A stretch of 64,000 bases of DNA, taken from NCBI RefSeq assembly GCF_030252185.1, contig NZ_CP126970.1:558001-622000 (forward strand). Reading direction: 5' to 3'. Shown here piece after piece: positions 34,630 through 43,713 of the stretch (positions are counted from its first letter, which is position 1; every line of letters begins with the position of its first letter). Origin of the DNA: Corynebacterium suedekumii (GTDB lineage Bacteria; Actinomycetota; Actinomycetes; Mycobacteriales; Mycobacteriaceae). A model generated the notes under the pieces. That model did not search any database and was not told the origin of the DNA. It saw nothing but the letters and a program-made list of their open reading frames with translations. The position numbers and the translations under genes were made by a program.

Positions 34630-36018
34630 TTATTTCCCAGTGGATTCACAGCTCTCGCGCTTCCCGGCGGCGTCCCGGCGGTAGTGGTCATCCGGATCCA
34701 GGCCGTCCTCGACGTTGTCGACCATCTCATCCCCCTCGTCCTCAGCGGCATCCTCCACCTCGGTCGGCTCGGTCCGCTGGACCGGAGCGAACTTCTTCGG
34801 GGCGTGATCCATGAGGTAGGCGATGATGCAGCCGAACACGATTCCCCAGAACGGGGCGGTGATGCCCAGCAGGGTCATCTCGGAGACGGTGACCAGGAAG
34901 CAGATGAGCGCGCCGGTGGAGAACGGGCCGGAGAACCCGGCGAGGAAGGCGTTCTTCAGCGGGGTGAGCATCGCGATGCCGGCCAGGGCGGCGATGAATG
35001 ACACGGGCATGGCGAGCATGAAACCGACGAAGGCAGGTGCCAGGGCACCCACGACGATCGCCCCGACTGCGGTGACCATGGCAGCGGCGTAGTGGCGGTG
35101 CCGGTTGGGCCCCGAGGTGATCAGCGCGTTGGTCGGACCGGTGAGGCAGGTGGTGACGTTGCCGATGAACGCGTTGGGGATCGACCACAGGCCACTGGCC
35201 GCGGCAGCGAGGTTGACGCCCGGCTTGTGGCCGGCGGCGCTGAGCACCGCGACACCCTGGCCGTTCTGGACGATGACCACGGTGATCGCCAGCGGCAGGA
35301 CCAGTTCGGTCATGGCCGCGAAGGAGAACTCCGGGGCGGTGAACACCGGGGCGGCGACGATGCCGTCGTCGAGGATCCCGGACTCCAGCCGCCCGGCGAC
35401 GATGGCGATGGCCGTGCCCACCACGGCCGCGAGTGCGACGGGCGGAGCCACGGCCGCCACGCGCGGCATGATGCTCAGGCCCACGAACACCAGGACCATC
35501 GGGATGGCGATGAGCGGGTCGGTGATGGAGGCGTTAACCAGGTCCAGGCCGAAGCGGAGGAAGATGCCGGCGACCATGGCCATGACGATCGTCGGCGGCA
35601 GGGCCGCCATGATCCGGCCGATCAGGCCGGTCCAGCCGAGCAGGAACACCAGGACACCGGTGGCCAGGTATGCGCCGATGACCTCCCCGAAGGTGAGGTG
35701 GGTCAGGGCGTCACCGGCCAGGACGGTACCCGGGATGGTCCAGAAATAGGCCTGCGGGGAGCGGTAGAGGTAGGTGAGGAACAGCGTGAGAATGCCGTTG
35801 CCCAGGAAGGCGCCGAGGATCCACGATGAGGTCTGGTCCGGGGACAGGTTGCCGGCCGCGGCCGCCGCGAGAATGACCGCGATCGGCCCGGAGGCGGAGA
35901 AGATGAGCGCGACCAGGCCGTTGCCGATCTCCTGGGGGCCGAGGTCCCGGAGGATCTCCCGGAAGGTCGGTCGGGGCAGCTGCGGGCGCTCGATGGCGAG
36001 CAGGGGGGATACAGCCAT
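34630..36018 (-). CDS. benE: Benzoate:H+ symporter BenE family protein
   Basis: A 462-residue membrane protein with about twelve hydrophobic segments. GNGLVALIFSASGPIAVILA near the start, and IPNAFIGNVTTCLTGPTNAL in the C-terminal half (about residues 276-295), are typical of BenE. A hydrophilic acidic tail follows. The start is the ATG at 36018, preceded by AAGGAGCCCTCC. BenE proteins take up benzoate with a proton. No benzoate-degradation gene is in the window. It follows the SDR after 34 bp, so the two may form an operon. Confidence 0.9.
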   Translation of the reverse strand: MAVSPLLAIERPQLPRPTFREILRDLGPQEIGNGLVALIFSASGPIAVILAAAAAGNLSPDQTSSWILGAFLGNGILTLFLTYLYRSPQAYFWTIPGTVLAGDALTHLTFGEVIGAYLATGVLVFLLGWTGLIGRIMAALPPTIVMAMVAGIFLRFGLDLVNASITDPLIAIPMVLVFVGLSIMPRVAAVAPPVALAAVVGTAIAIVAGRLESGILDDGIVAAPVFTAPEFSFAAMTELVLPLAITVVIVQNGQGVAVLSAAGHKPGVNLAAAASGLWSIPNAFIGNVTTCLTGPTNALITSGPNRHRHYAAAMVTAVGAIVVGALAPAFVGFMLAMPVSFIAALAGIAMLTPLKNAFLAGFSGPFSTGALICFLVTVSEMTLLGITAPFWGIVFGCIIAYLMDHAPKKFAPVQRTEPTEVEDAAEDEGDEMVDNVEDGLDPDDHYRRDAAGKRESCESTGK

Positions 36019-36052
36019 GGAGGGCTCCTTGGAGGCGGTGATCAGGCCTGGA

Positions 36053-36769
36053 TCAGGCCTGGTCGCGCGGCATGATGTGGATACGGTCGATGTTGACGTG
36101 CGCGGGCTGGGAGGCGGCCCAGCGGATCGCCTCGGCGACGTCGGCGGCGGTGAGGTTGAGCTTGTCAGCATAGACGGCGGCGGCTTTCTCCTGGTCACCC
36201 TTGAAGCGGACGAGGGAGAAGTCGGTCTCGACGCGGCCCGGGTCGATCTGGGTGACGCGGATAGGGTCGCCGACGTGCTCGAGACGCAGGACGCGGGTCA
36301 GTGCGCCCTCGCCGAACTTGGCGGCGTTGTAACCGGCCCCGCCGGGGTAGGCGGTGAAGGAGGCCATGGAGCCGATGTTGATGACGTGGCCCTCGTTGGC
36401 GATGAGCTTGTCCAGCAGTGCCTTGGTCAGGCGGACGGTGCCGAGGACGTTGACCTCGTACATCCAGGTCCAGTCGTCGAGGTCGGCGTCGGCGATCGAA
36501 TCCATGCCCTTGGCGCCGCCGGCGTTGTTGACCAGCAGGTCGATGCGGTCGATCTGGGCGACGAAGGCGTTGACGGATTCCTCGGAGGTCACGTCGAGCT
36601 CGATGGCGGTGCCCCCGATCTCGGCGGCGACGGCGTCGAGTTTGTCCTTGCGGCGGGCGGCGACGATCACCTGCCACCCGTCCCTGGCCAGGGCCGCGGC
36701 GGTGGCGGCGCCGATTCCGCCGGAAGCTCCGGTGACGACGGCTACTTTCTGATCATGGGAGACAGTCAT
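36053..36769 (-). CDS. Short-chain dehydrogenase/reductase, YdfG-like
   Basis: A 238-residue classical SDR. NADP-binding TGASGGIGAATAAAL is at about residues 13-27, NNAGGAKG at about 83, the catalytic serine in NIGSMASFTAYPG, then the YxxxK pair in YNAAKFGEGAL (about 148-158). An arginine pair (RR at about 38-39) after beta-2 suggests NADP(H). YdfG-type enzymes oxidise 3-hydroxy acids such as serine or 3-hydroxypropionate; the substrate here is open. The start is at 36769 (MTVSHDQ). Confidence 0.88.
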   Translation of the reverse strand: MTVSHDQKVAVVTGASGGIGAATAAALARDGWQVIVAARRKDKLDAVAAEIGGTAIELDVTSEESVNAFVAQIDRIDLLVNNAGGAKGMDSIADADLDDWTWMYEVNVLGTVRLTKALLDKLIANEGHVINIGSMASFTAYPGGAGYNAAKFGEGALTRVLRLEHVGDPIRVTQIDPGRVETDFSLVRFKGDQEKAAAVYADKLNLTAADVAEAIRWAASQPAHVNIDRIHIMPRDQA

Positions 36770-36926
36770 GACCAGAATTGTGGCACGGACCACCTTCGGG
36801 TGCATTCGCCGTACCCCCTCACAAACCAGCGGTCAGGCCCCTTTGGCGCCCCACACACCATCCCCGCTGCTCACCCCGACCTTCTCGCGTTCAATATGCG
36901 AACGTCCGTACCCCCGGCGAACAGGC

Positions 36927-37757
36927 TCAGGCGCGCTCGGGGAGCACCGCCGCGAGCGCGCGGGCGCAGAGATAGACCCAGATCGGACAGCCGAAGACGA
37001 GGATCCACACGACGGGTGAGACATCGGCGTCACCCCGACCGAAGATGAGGATCTGCCCGAAGGCGGCCATGGACTGCAGGGAATGGGCGACCATCGTCGC
37101 GGTGAGTGAGCCGGCGAGGACGTAGACGATGCCGAAGAAGGCGCCGGTGAGGATGTAGGCGAGGGCGTCGATACCCGTCAGGGAACCGCCGAGATGCGGG
37201 AAGGCGAAGGCGACGGCACTGACCGTCACGGCGACCGTGGTGGCCACCGCGGAGGAGACCCGGCCGCAGACGGAGTCATGGAGGGTGCGCACGATGATTC
37301 CCCGGTAGACCAGCTCCTCCACCACCGGCGCCAGGATGACACTGGCGAGCATGGCGGCGATGACGGTGGGCAGCGGGCCGGTGAAACCGGAGTCGGCGAA
37401 CAGCTTCTCGGCGTTGTTGAGTTCGGAACTGCCGCCGATCCTGCCGAGCACCCAGAACAGGGCGTGGGAGATGAGGAACACGGCGAGCACCACAACGACA
37501 TCCCGCCGGCTCAACCCACGGCGCAGCCCCAGATCCTGGACGGTGGGCCACCGGCGGGACACCACCCGGACCATGACGAGGGCGAAGATTCCCAGAAGCA
37601 GGAGGGTCAGCGGGCCGGCCCAGGCGGTGAGCACCCCGGGACCGGCGACGATGCCCAGCAGGGTGGCCGCGGCGCTGGCCAGCGGAAGTGCCAGGAACAC
37701 CGGGATGACGTACCACCAACGCCAGGTGGTCACGTTCTCCGCCAGTTTGTTCCACAT
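36927..37757 (-). CDS. CPBP family intramembrane glutamic endopeptidase
   Basis: A 276-residue protein with about seven to eight membrane segments. The CPBP (Abi) motifs are EELVYRG (about residue 148), FAFPHLGG (about 187) and a late AHSLQS, providing the Glu-Glu, His and His of the active site. CPBP proteases cleave prenylated CAAX-like or bacteriocin-related substrates; many bacterial members are linked to self-immunity. The ATG at 37757 is used; a GTG at 37766 is an alternative. No neighbouring bacteriocin gene is seen. Confidence 0.88.
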   Translation of the reverse strand: MWNKLAENVTTWRWWYVIPVFLALPLASAAATLLGIVAGPGVLTAWAGPLTLLLLGIFALVMVRVVSRRWPTVQDLGLRRGLSRRDVVVVLAVFLISHALFWVLGRIGGSSELNNAEKLFADSGFTGPLPTVIAAMLASVILAPVVEELVYRGIIVRTLHDSVCGRVSSAVATTVAVTVSAVAFAFPHLGGSLTGIDALAYILTGAFFGIVYVLAGSLTATMVAHSLQSMAAFGQILIFGRGDADVSPVVWILVFGCPIWVYLCARALAAVLPERA

Positions 37758-37903
37758 CGTCAGCACCCTCTCAGTTGATTTTCTCAGATTAATTTAAGCA
37801 ATCACCTTCCGCGATACCCGGGAGCCTGCTGGACGTTTCCTGCCAGCACAAATCAGGGATGACCCCGATGGCAACCGGGAATCCCGGCGCTAGACTCGGA
37901 CCC

Positions 37904-38548
37904 GTGACTGGCAGCTATCGATTCGACACCTCTGACCGTGCCCGCAGCGTCCGACTCAGCGACGCCGAGCGTTCCGCCGCCATGGCCTCCCTCGGCCGCG
38001 CGTTCGCCGAGGGCCGTCTCACCATCGACGAGTACGACACCCGCTGCCAGGACATCGCCGCCGCCCAGTTCCAGGGCGAACTCGAGCCCCTGTTCCTTGA
38101 TCTGCCCCACTTCCAGGGCCCGGTGGGCCAGGAGGTCGACCAGCTCTACAGCGCCCAGGAGATCGAGGCCGCGCACCGCGACGGCCGGAAGACCCGCGCC
38201 GGCGTTCTCGGGCTGACCACCGTTGGCGCTCTCGCCGGCACCGGCGTCCTCGGGGCGATGGCCTCCCCCTTCGCCGCCGTCCTCCTCTTCCTCGTCCCCG
38301 TCGTGTGGATCCTGCTCTACGTCATGAAGGTGGGGCCGGCGGAGTGGCACGTGCCGAGTGCGCGCGCCGTCGATAAGCAGCGCATCCGGGAGCTGCGGAC
38401 GGCGGAGAAGCTGCGGGCCGCCGAGCTGCGCCTGTCGGAGCAGGACCGGCTCGCCGAGCTGCGGGCGCAGCGTCGGGTGCAGACGGAGGAGCTGACCACG
38501 CGGGCGCTGGGATTCGTCAACAAGGCGATCGAGAAGCGGCAGAAGTAG
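37904..38548 (+). CDS. DUF1707 domain membrane protein
   Basis: A 214-residue protein. The N-terminal DUF1707 domain (RLSDAERSAAMASLGRAFAE, then GRLTIDEYDTRC) covers about residues 15-55. Two hydrophobic helices lie at about 105-145, followed by a long charged coiled-coil-like region rich in Arg, Glu and Leu. DUF1707 is widespread in actinobacteria, often joined to membrane segments, with unknown function. The start is the GTG at 37904, placed 14 residues before the domain. It stands 38 bp before alaT on the same strand. Confidence 0.85.
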   Translation: MTGSYRFDTSDRARSVRLSDAERSAAMASLGRAFAEGRLTIDEYDTRCQDIAAAQFQGELEPLFLDLPHFQGPVGQEVDQLYSAQEIEAAHRDGRKTRAGVLGLTTVGALAGTGVLGAMASPFAAVLLFLVPVVWILLYVMKVGPAEWHVPSARAVDKQRIRELRTAEKLRAAELRLSEQDRLAELRAQRRVQTEELTTRALGFVNKAIEKRQK

Positions 38549-38586
38549 CCCTGCCTTTCTTTCCTCCCGTCACCGCAGGTGGCAAC

Positions 38587-39855
38587 ATGGTCGTCATGAG
38601 TGAGACCGACTCCCCGAACCCGATCCGCCGACGCAGCCCGCGCGTCTTCGACCAGTCCGACAAGATGAAGGACGTCCTCTACGAGATCCGCGGACCCGTG
38701 GCGGCGGAGGCGGAGCGCCTGGAGATGGACGGCCACCGCATCCTCAAGCTCAACACCGGCAACCCCGCCACCTTCGGTTTCGACGCCCCCGACGTCATCA
38801 TGCGCGACATGATCGCCGCCCTGCCCACCTCCCAGGGCTACTCCACGTCCAAGGGCATCATCCCGGCCCGCCGGGCCATCGTCACCCGCTACGAGCTCAT
38901 CGACGGATTCCCCCACTTCGACGTCGACGACGTCTTCCTCGGCAACGGCGTCTCCGAGCTCATCACCATGACCACCCAGGCGCTGCTCAACGACGGCGAC
39001 GAGGTCCTCATCCCCGCCCCCGACTACCCGCTGTGGACCGCCGCCACCTCGCTGGCCGGCGGCAAGCCGGTGCACTACCTCTGCGACGAGACCGACGACT
39101 GGAACCCGTCCATCGAGGACATCCGCGCCAAGATCACCGAGAAGACCAAGGCCATCGTGGTGATCAACCCCAACAACCCCACGGGCGCGGTCTACTCCCG
39201 TGAGGTGCTGGAGAAGATCGTCGAGATCGCCCGCGAACACCAGCTGCTCATCCTCGCCGACGAGATCTACGACCGCATCCTCTACGACGGCGCCGAGCAC
39301 ATCTCCATCGCCACCCTCGCCCCCGACCTGCTCACCATCACCTACAACGGCCTGTCCAAGGCCTACCGCGTCGCCGGCTACCGCGCCGGCTGGATGGTCA
39401 TCACCGGGCCGAAGGACCACGCCCGCGGCTTCATCGAGGGCCTCGAACTCCTCGCCGGCACCCGCCTGTGCCCCAATGTCCCCGCCCAGCACGCCATCCA
39501 GGTCGCTCTCGGCGGACGCCAGTCCGTCTACGAACTCACCGGTACCGGCGGACGCCTGCTCAACCAGCGCAACATCGCCTACGAGAAGCTCAACGAGATC
39601 CCCGGCGTCTCCGTCACCAAACCCATGGGCGCCCTCTACGCCTTCCCCCGCCTGGACCCGAACGTCTACGAGATCCACGACGACGCGAAGCTCATGCTCG
39701 ACATCCTCCGCGCCGAGAAGATCCTCCTCGTCCAGGGCACCGGCTTCAACTGGCCCGAACCCGACCACTTCCGCGTAGTCACCCTCCCCTGGGCCTCCCA
39801 GCTGGAGAACGCCATCGAACGACTGGGCAACTTCCTGGTCAGCTACAAGCAGTAA
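38587..39855 (+). CDS. alaT: Alanine aminotransferase AlaT
   Basis: A 422-residue PLP enzyme converting pyruvate plus an amino donor (glutamate, valine) to alanine. VLYEIRGPVAAEAERLEMDG, LNTGNPATFGFDAP, VINPNNPTGAVYSR, and the PLP lysine in YNGLSKAYRVAGYRAGW are present. These match C. glutamicum AlaT closely over the whole length. The start is at 38587 (GTG/ATG choice not forced; an ATG at 38596 is an alternative) and there is no strong ribosome site. A strong hairpin terminator follows. Confidence 0.94.
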   Translation: MVVMSETDSPNPIRRRSPRVFDQSDKMKDVLYEIRGPVAAEAERLEMDGHRILKLNTGNPATFGFDAPDVIMRDMIAALPTSQGYSTSKGIIPARRAIVTRYELIDGFPHFDVDDVFLGNGVSELITMTTQALLNDGDEVLIPAPDYPLWTAATSLAGGKPVHYLCDETDDWNPSIEDIRAKITEKTKAIVVINPNNPTGAVYSREVLEKIVEIAREHQLLILADEIYDRILYDGAEHISIATLAPDLLTITYNGLSKAYRVAGYRAGWMVITGPKDHARGFIEGLELLAGTRLCPNVPAQHAIQVALGGRQSVYELTGTGGRLLNQRNIAYEKLNEIPGVSVTKPMGALYAFPRLDPNVYEIHDDAKLMLDILRAEKILLVQGTGFNWPEPDHFRVVTLPWASQLENAIERLGNFLVSYKQ

Positions 39856-39865
39856 AGAAGCAGTT

Positions 39866-39897
39866 CGGGCCCGGCAGGATCTCTCCTGCCGGGCCCG
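39866..39897. terminator. Bidirectional terminator between alaT and the surface-protein gene
   Basis: CGGGCCCGGCAGG pairs perfectly with CCTGCCGGGCCCG (13 bp, 6-base loop), 10 bp after the alaT stop. It also lies just after the surface-protein gene on the opposite strand. Confidence 0.88.
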
Positions 39898-39920
39898 TCC
39901 CGATCCCGCTCAGCGGAGCG

Positions 39921-42560
39921 CTATGCGCGTCCGCGGCGGATGAGGAACACACCGGCGACGCCGAGTGCGAGCGCCAGGGCGATCAGCCCGAGCACGGAGG
40001 CACCGGTCTGCGCCAGGGTGCGCTGCGGCTGAGCCTGGGGCTGCTCCTGCTTGCCCTGCTCCTGCTTGCCGACGCCCGGTTGCTCACCCTTCTCAGGTGC
40101 GTCCGGGGTGCCGGGGGTTCCCGGCGTGCCCGGCTGCTCGGGGGTCTCCGGCTGACCCGGCTGGTCCGGCTGGTCCGGCTGGTCCGGAGTGCCGGGGGCG
40201 TCCGGCGTGTCAGTAGAGGAGCCGGAGGAACCCTCGGACGAGCCGGAGGAACCGGCGGCGGAGGATCCCTCAGAGGAACCCGCACTGGAACCGATGATCG
40301 GGATGAGCGGGACGAGGATCCACCACCACGGCGGGTTGGCCGAGTTGGTGACGGTGACCAATGTGGCCTCGTCGACCGAGTCCGGCTGGATGGTCAGGGT
40401 GGCGGTGCCGTCACCGTTGTCCACCACGGCACCCGGGGTATTCGAGGAGAATGCCGGGGTATTCCAGCGGGCGACGAGGGTGTTGGACGGTGCGGTCTCG
40501 CTCAGCGTGACCTCGGTACCGACCGGGAGATCCGGGAAGTCGGTGTAGGTCTCGCCGGCGCGGACGGTGAACTCGCGGGTCTCCTCGACGCCGTCGACGG
40601 TCCAGGTGGCCTGGAGCTCGAACTCGTCGTCGCGGGCGGAGCTGCCGGTCAGGCCGCCGAGTTCCTTGGTCACGGCGAACGAGCCGAGCTGGGAGTAGGA
40701 GTTGATGACCTCAATGATGCTCTGCTCGCCGGCCACGACGGTGACGGCCTCGCCGCTGTTGATGGTCAGGGTGTAGCCGTCGACCTCAGCGTCGTCCTCA
40801 CCGGTGACGCGGCAGGTGGTGCCGCCGGGGAAGTCGCCGACCTTGGCGGTCTCGCCATCGGCGACGGTGACGGAGTTCTCCTCGCCGGCGACGATGGTGC
40901 CGTCGACGCTGTCCGCGTCACAGACGTAGTTGATGGTGAACTCCTCCGGGGTGTTCTCCCCGGCATCGTCGGTGACGGTCTTGGTCACCAGGAACTCACC
41001 GGTCGCGACATCGGCGGTGTTGGTCAGCGTGACGTCGACGTTGTCGGACTCGATGATGGTGACGGTCGCGGTGCGGCCGTCAGCGGAAATCTCGACGTTC
41101 TCGTCATTGTCGTTGGTGGCGGAGAACCTCGGCTCACCGAAGGTCACGCCGGGGATCTCCGGGAGATTGATCTCGGTGAGGGTGACCACGGTGCCGGCGG
41201 GGAGGGACTCCTTGCCGGCGGCGGAGCCGTCGAGCGGGACCTGAATGGTCTCAGTCTGCGCCTCGCCGTTCAGCTCGTAGGTCGCCTCAACGGTGAACAT
41301 GGTGCCCGCCGGGATGAGGGCACGGACGTCGTCGGGGGCGTCGAGACGCTTAGCCACCTCGAAGGACCTGCGGTCAACGCCGGAGATGGTGCCGTCAGCC
41401 TGGGAGACCCGCCAGATCCGGGAATTCACTTCTCGCCCGTCGACAGATGCGGAATTCGTGGTGGCTTCGTCGAAATCTGCCGGCTCCCCGTCGCTGGTCT
41501 CGGTCATGTACCGGACTCGGTAGACGTGGTCGGAATTCCAGCCACCGGCCGGCTCCTGGAGGGTGATGGTCATGGACTGACCGTCAGGGTCGAACGTCGC
41601 GTTGAGGTCGCCGACCTTCTCATCCAGCTGCAGACTGCCGTCATCTAGCGTGGTGAAGGTCCAGACGGAGCTCTCGCGGCCCCTATCCACGTACACGTGC
41701 TCAAGTCCGGAGAGGTCGTCCTGAATGACCAGGTCACCGCTGTATCCCTGGAGATCGCTACCGGGGATCCAGATCTGCCAGTTGCCGGTGATGCCGTCAC
41801 CCTCGTACCAGCCCTGCTTGTACACCTCAGGATTAATGTCGATCAGCTCTGGGAGGATACCCTCTTCACCGAGCTCGACGACATGCTCAATGGAGTTGCT
41901 GTCGGTGAACGACACCTCGGTCACATCCGTCACAGTTTCGGCGTGGGCCCGGATCTCGATGGTTCCGTTGACGTCATCCTTGTCCACGAAGGCGTTGTTG
42001 AACGTGCAGGTGACGACGTCCGTGGCGCGCACAGCCACACACGTACCGCCGACAGTGCCGTCGGTGTCCACCAGAGCGAAATTCTCGTCGGCGGTGATTT
42101 CCAGCTCCACGGGGAAGGCCACCGAGAACTCCTGACCGTCCTGGACACCGTCGGGCGCGGACCAGTCCCATCCGATGATGATCCTCTCCCACTGACGGAT
42201 CGGATCGTTGGATTCCAGGATTCGCACCCTGTCAATCACGACCGGCCCCGTCGTCTGCTGGAGCGGCATGATCATGTCGTTGATGTCCTCGGCGAGACCG
42301 TCCGGCTCAGTGCCGGGAGTGGCATCCGGAACGGTGGCCTCCGGATCAGTCATCGTGTCATCGATGACAACCTCGTCGGTTGTGGAGTCATCTTCGGCGA
42401 CGGGGACGTCGGGCACCTCACCGTCCGAATTCTGTGCCTGGGCGACCGCCGGGATGAGTCCCAGGATGAGCACCAGGGTGGCCACGACGGCGACGATCAG
42501 TCGCAGGAGGCCCGCCCTTCTGCCCGCGAGGGAGCTGAGGTATATGGACATGATTCTCAT
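39921..42560 (-). CDS. Sortase-anchored surface protein with repeated beta-domains
   Basis: An 879-residue secreted wall protein. A Sec signal peptide (about residues 1-42, cleaved near AVAQAQ) is followed by an acidic linker, an adhesin-like N-terminal region (about 90-370, WSAPDGVQDGQEFSVAFPVE, then domains related to fibrinogen-binding/Cna-type folds), and at least three consecutive DUF5979-like beta-domains. Each domain has a K/R-L/T-E start and a CxVTE-type motif, for example GEFLVTKTVTDDAGENTPEEF. Then a Ser/Pro-rich stalk, LAQTG (sortase-type motif), a hydrophobic helix and RRGRA. It probably mediates attachment. No sortase gene is in the window. The start is ATG 42560 or 42551. Confidence 0.85.
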   Translation of the reverse strand: MRIMSIYLSSLAGRRAGLLRLIVAVVATLVLILGLIPAVAQAQNSDGEVPDVPVAEDDSTTDEVVIDDTMTDPEATVPDATPGTEPDGLAEDINDMIMPLQQTTGPVVIDRVRILESNDPIRQWERIIIGWDWSAPDGVQDGQEFSVAFPVELEITADENFALVDTDGTVGGTCVAVRATDVVTCTFNNAFVDKDDVNGTIEIRAHAETVTDVTEVSFTDSNSIEHVVELGEEGILPELIDINPEVYKQGWYEGDGITGNWQIWIPGSDLQGYSGDLVIQDDLSGLEHVYVDRGRESSVWTFTTLDDGSLQLDEKVGDLNATFDPDGQSMTITLQEPAGGWNSDHVYRVRYMTETSDGEPADFDEATTNSASVDGREVNSRIWRVSQADGTISGVDRRSFEVAKRLDAPDDVRALIPAGTMFTVEATYELNGEAQTETIQVPLDGSAAGKESLPAGTVVTLTEINLPEIPGVTFGEPRFSATNDNDENVEISADGRTATVTIIESDNVDVTLTNTADVATGEFLVTKTVTDDAGENTPEEFTINYVCDADSVDGTIVAGEENSVTVADGETAKVGDFPGGTTCRVTGEDDAEVDGYTLTINSGEAVTVVAGEQSIIEVINSYSQLGSFAVTKELGGLTGSSARDDEFELQATWTVDGVEETREFTVRAGETYTDFPDLPVGTEVTLSETAPSNTLVARWNTPAFSSNTPGAVVDNGDGTATLTIQPDSVDEATLVTVTNSANPPWWWILVPLIPIIGSSAGSSEGSSAAGSSGSSEGSSGSSTDTPDAPGTPDQPDQPDQPGQPETPEQPGTPGTPGTPDAPEKGEQPGVGKQEQGKQEQPQAQPQRTLAQTGASVLGLIALALALGVAGVFLIRRGRA

Positions 42561-42721
42561 TTCTGCCAGAGCCGATCTCGAAAGGTCCGGAGCGTGGGCG
42601 CGTCCATTTCCCCTGGGAAAACGGTCACAATTTCACAACATCTCCGAATCAAATTGACACTTTACCGGCAGGGATACATGACATAGCAAGTTGTGAGAGT
42701 AAAACTATACCCAACTCAGGT

Positions 42722-43687
42722 TCAGCTCAGGGCTAGTGTTGGTACTACGTATTCGAGCAGCTCATCGAGCATGTCCGGCGCCGGACGAGTGCCACGTTTA
42801 AACCCCAGCACAACGTGATCGACCCCCATTTTCTCCAGATCCATCAGGAGCTGAACCAGACAATTCCGCCCCACGCGGTAGCCGAATTTGATGGTGGCCG
42901 GCGGGGCGTCCGGATCGGGGTGCAGATCCAGCGACATCGACTGCGCGAACGGCTTGTCTGGGCCAGCGAGCTCGCGCCACTGCGCCAGATACTTCGCCTG
43001 CGTCACGGGATCCCGGTGATAGGTCAGCCACGCGTCGGAATGCTCCGCGTTCCACGCCATGGACTGCTGGCAGGATCCCACGGTGATCAGCGGCGGGCGC
43101 ACGGCCGTCGGTTTCGGCACGATGTCACCGCCCCACATCCGTCCACCTGACCAGCGGATCCCCTTCCGCTCCGTCGTCCACGCGCGGTTCATCACGCCCA
43201 GGTGCTCGCGGAACACCTCGCCGCGGTCACCCTCCTCGACGCCGAACGCCGGAAACTCCGAACTCCGGTCACCCGTGGCCACGCCGAACAGGAACCGTCC
43301 TCCACTGAGCCGGTCCACGCTCGCCGCCTCCTTCGCCAGGTGCAGCGGATGTCGCACCGGCACCACCACCGCCGCGGTCCCCACCGCGATCTCGCTTGTC
43401 GACGCCGCCACGTACCCCAGGTAGACGAACGGGTCCCACACCTGGCCCACATCACCGAAGTCAGGGTCCCGCAACGGAATGTCCCGCAGGTACACCGCCG
43501 CCACGCCCGCGGCCTCCGCTTTCCGGATCAGGTCGATCTGGGTGTGCGGGTCCACGTCCGGGGTCTCCGGCCGCCCGGCGTCGATGGGCAGCATGAGCCC
43601 CAGGGTCATGCGGCCGGTACCGAAGGTCCGGCGATAGCCGGGCAGGGCGGTGACGGGGGCGTCGCTAAGCTCGAAGGGTGAGGCCAT
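42722..43687 (-). CDS. LLM class flavin-dependent oxidoreductase
   Basis: A 321-residue member of the luciferase-like monooxygenase superfamily. Marks include FGTGRMTLGLMLPIDAGRPE, VYLRDIPLRDPDFGDVGQVW, and GGRFLFGVATGDRSSEFPAF in the middle, typical of the TIM-barrel flavin-binding core. These enzymes use FMN or F420; which one is not evident here. The ATG at 43687 is used; an ATG at 43714 would add nine residues. It is oriented away from the GDPD gene. Confidence 0.86.
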   Translation of the reverse strand: MASPFELSDAPVTALPGYRRTFGTGRMTLGLMLPIDAGRPETPDVDPHTQIDLIRKAEAAGVAAVYLRDIPLRDPDFGDVGQVWDPFVYLGYVAASTSEIAVGTAAVVVPVRHPLHLAKEAASVDRLSGGRFLFGVATGDRSSEFPAFGVEEGDRGEVFREHLGVMNRAWTTERKGIRWSGGRMWGGDIVPKPTAVRPPLITVGSCQQSMAWNAEHSDAWLTYHRDPVTQAKYLAQWRELAGPDKPFAQSMSLDLHPDPDAPPATIKFGYRVGRNCLVQLLMDLEKMGVDHVVLGFKRGTRPAPDMLDELLEYVVPTLALS

Positions 43688-43713
43688 GCGGACCAGCCTA
43701 ATGACGCCCTTCA

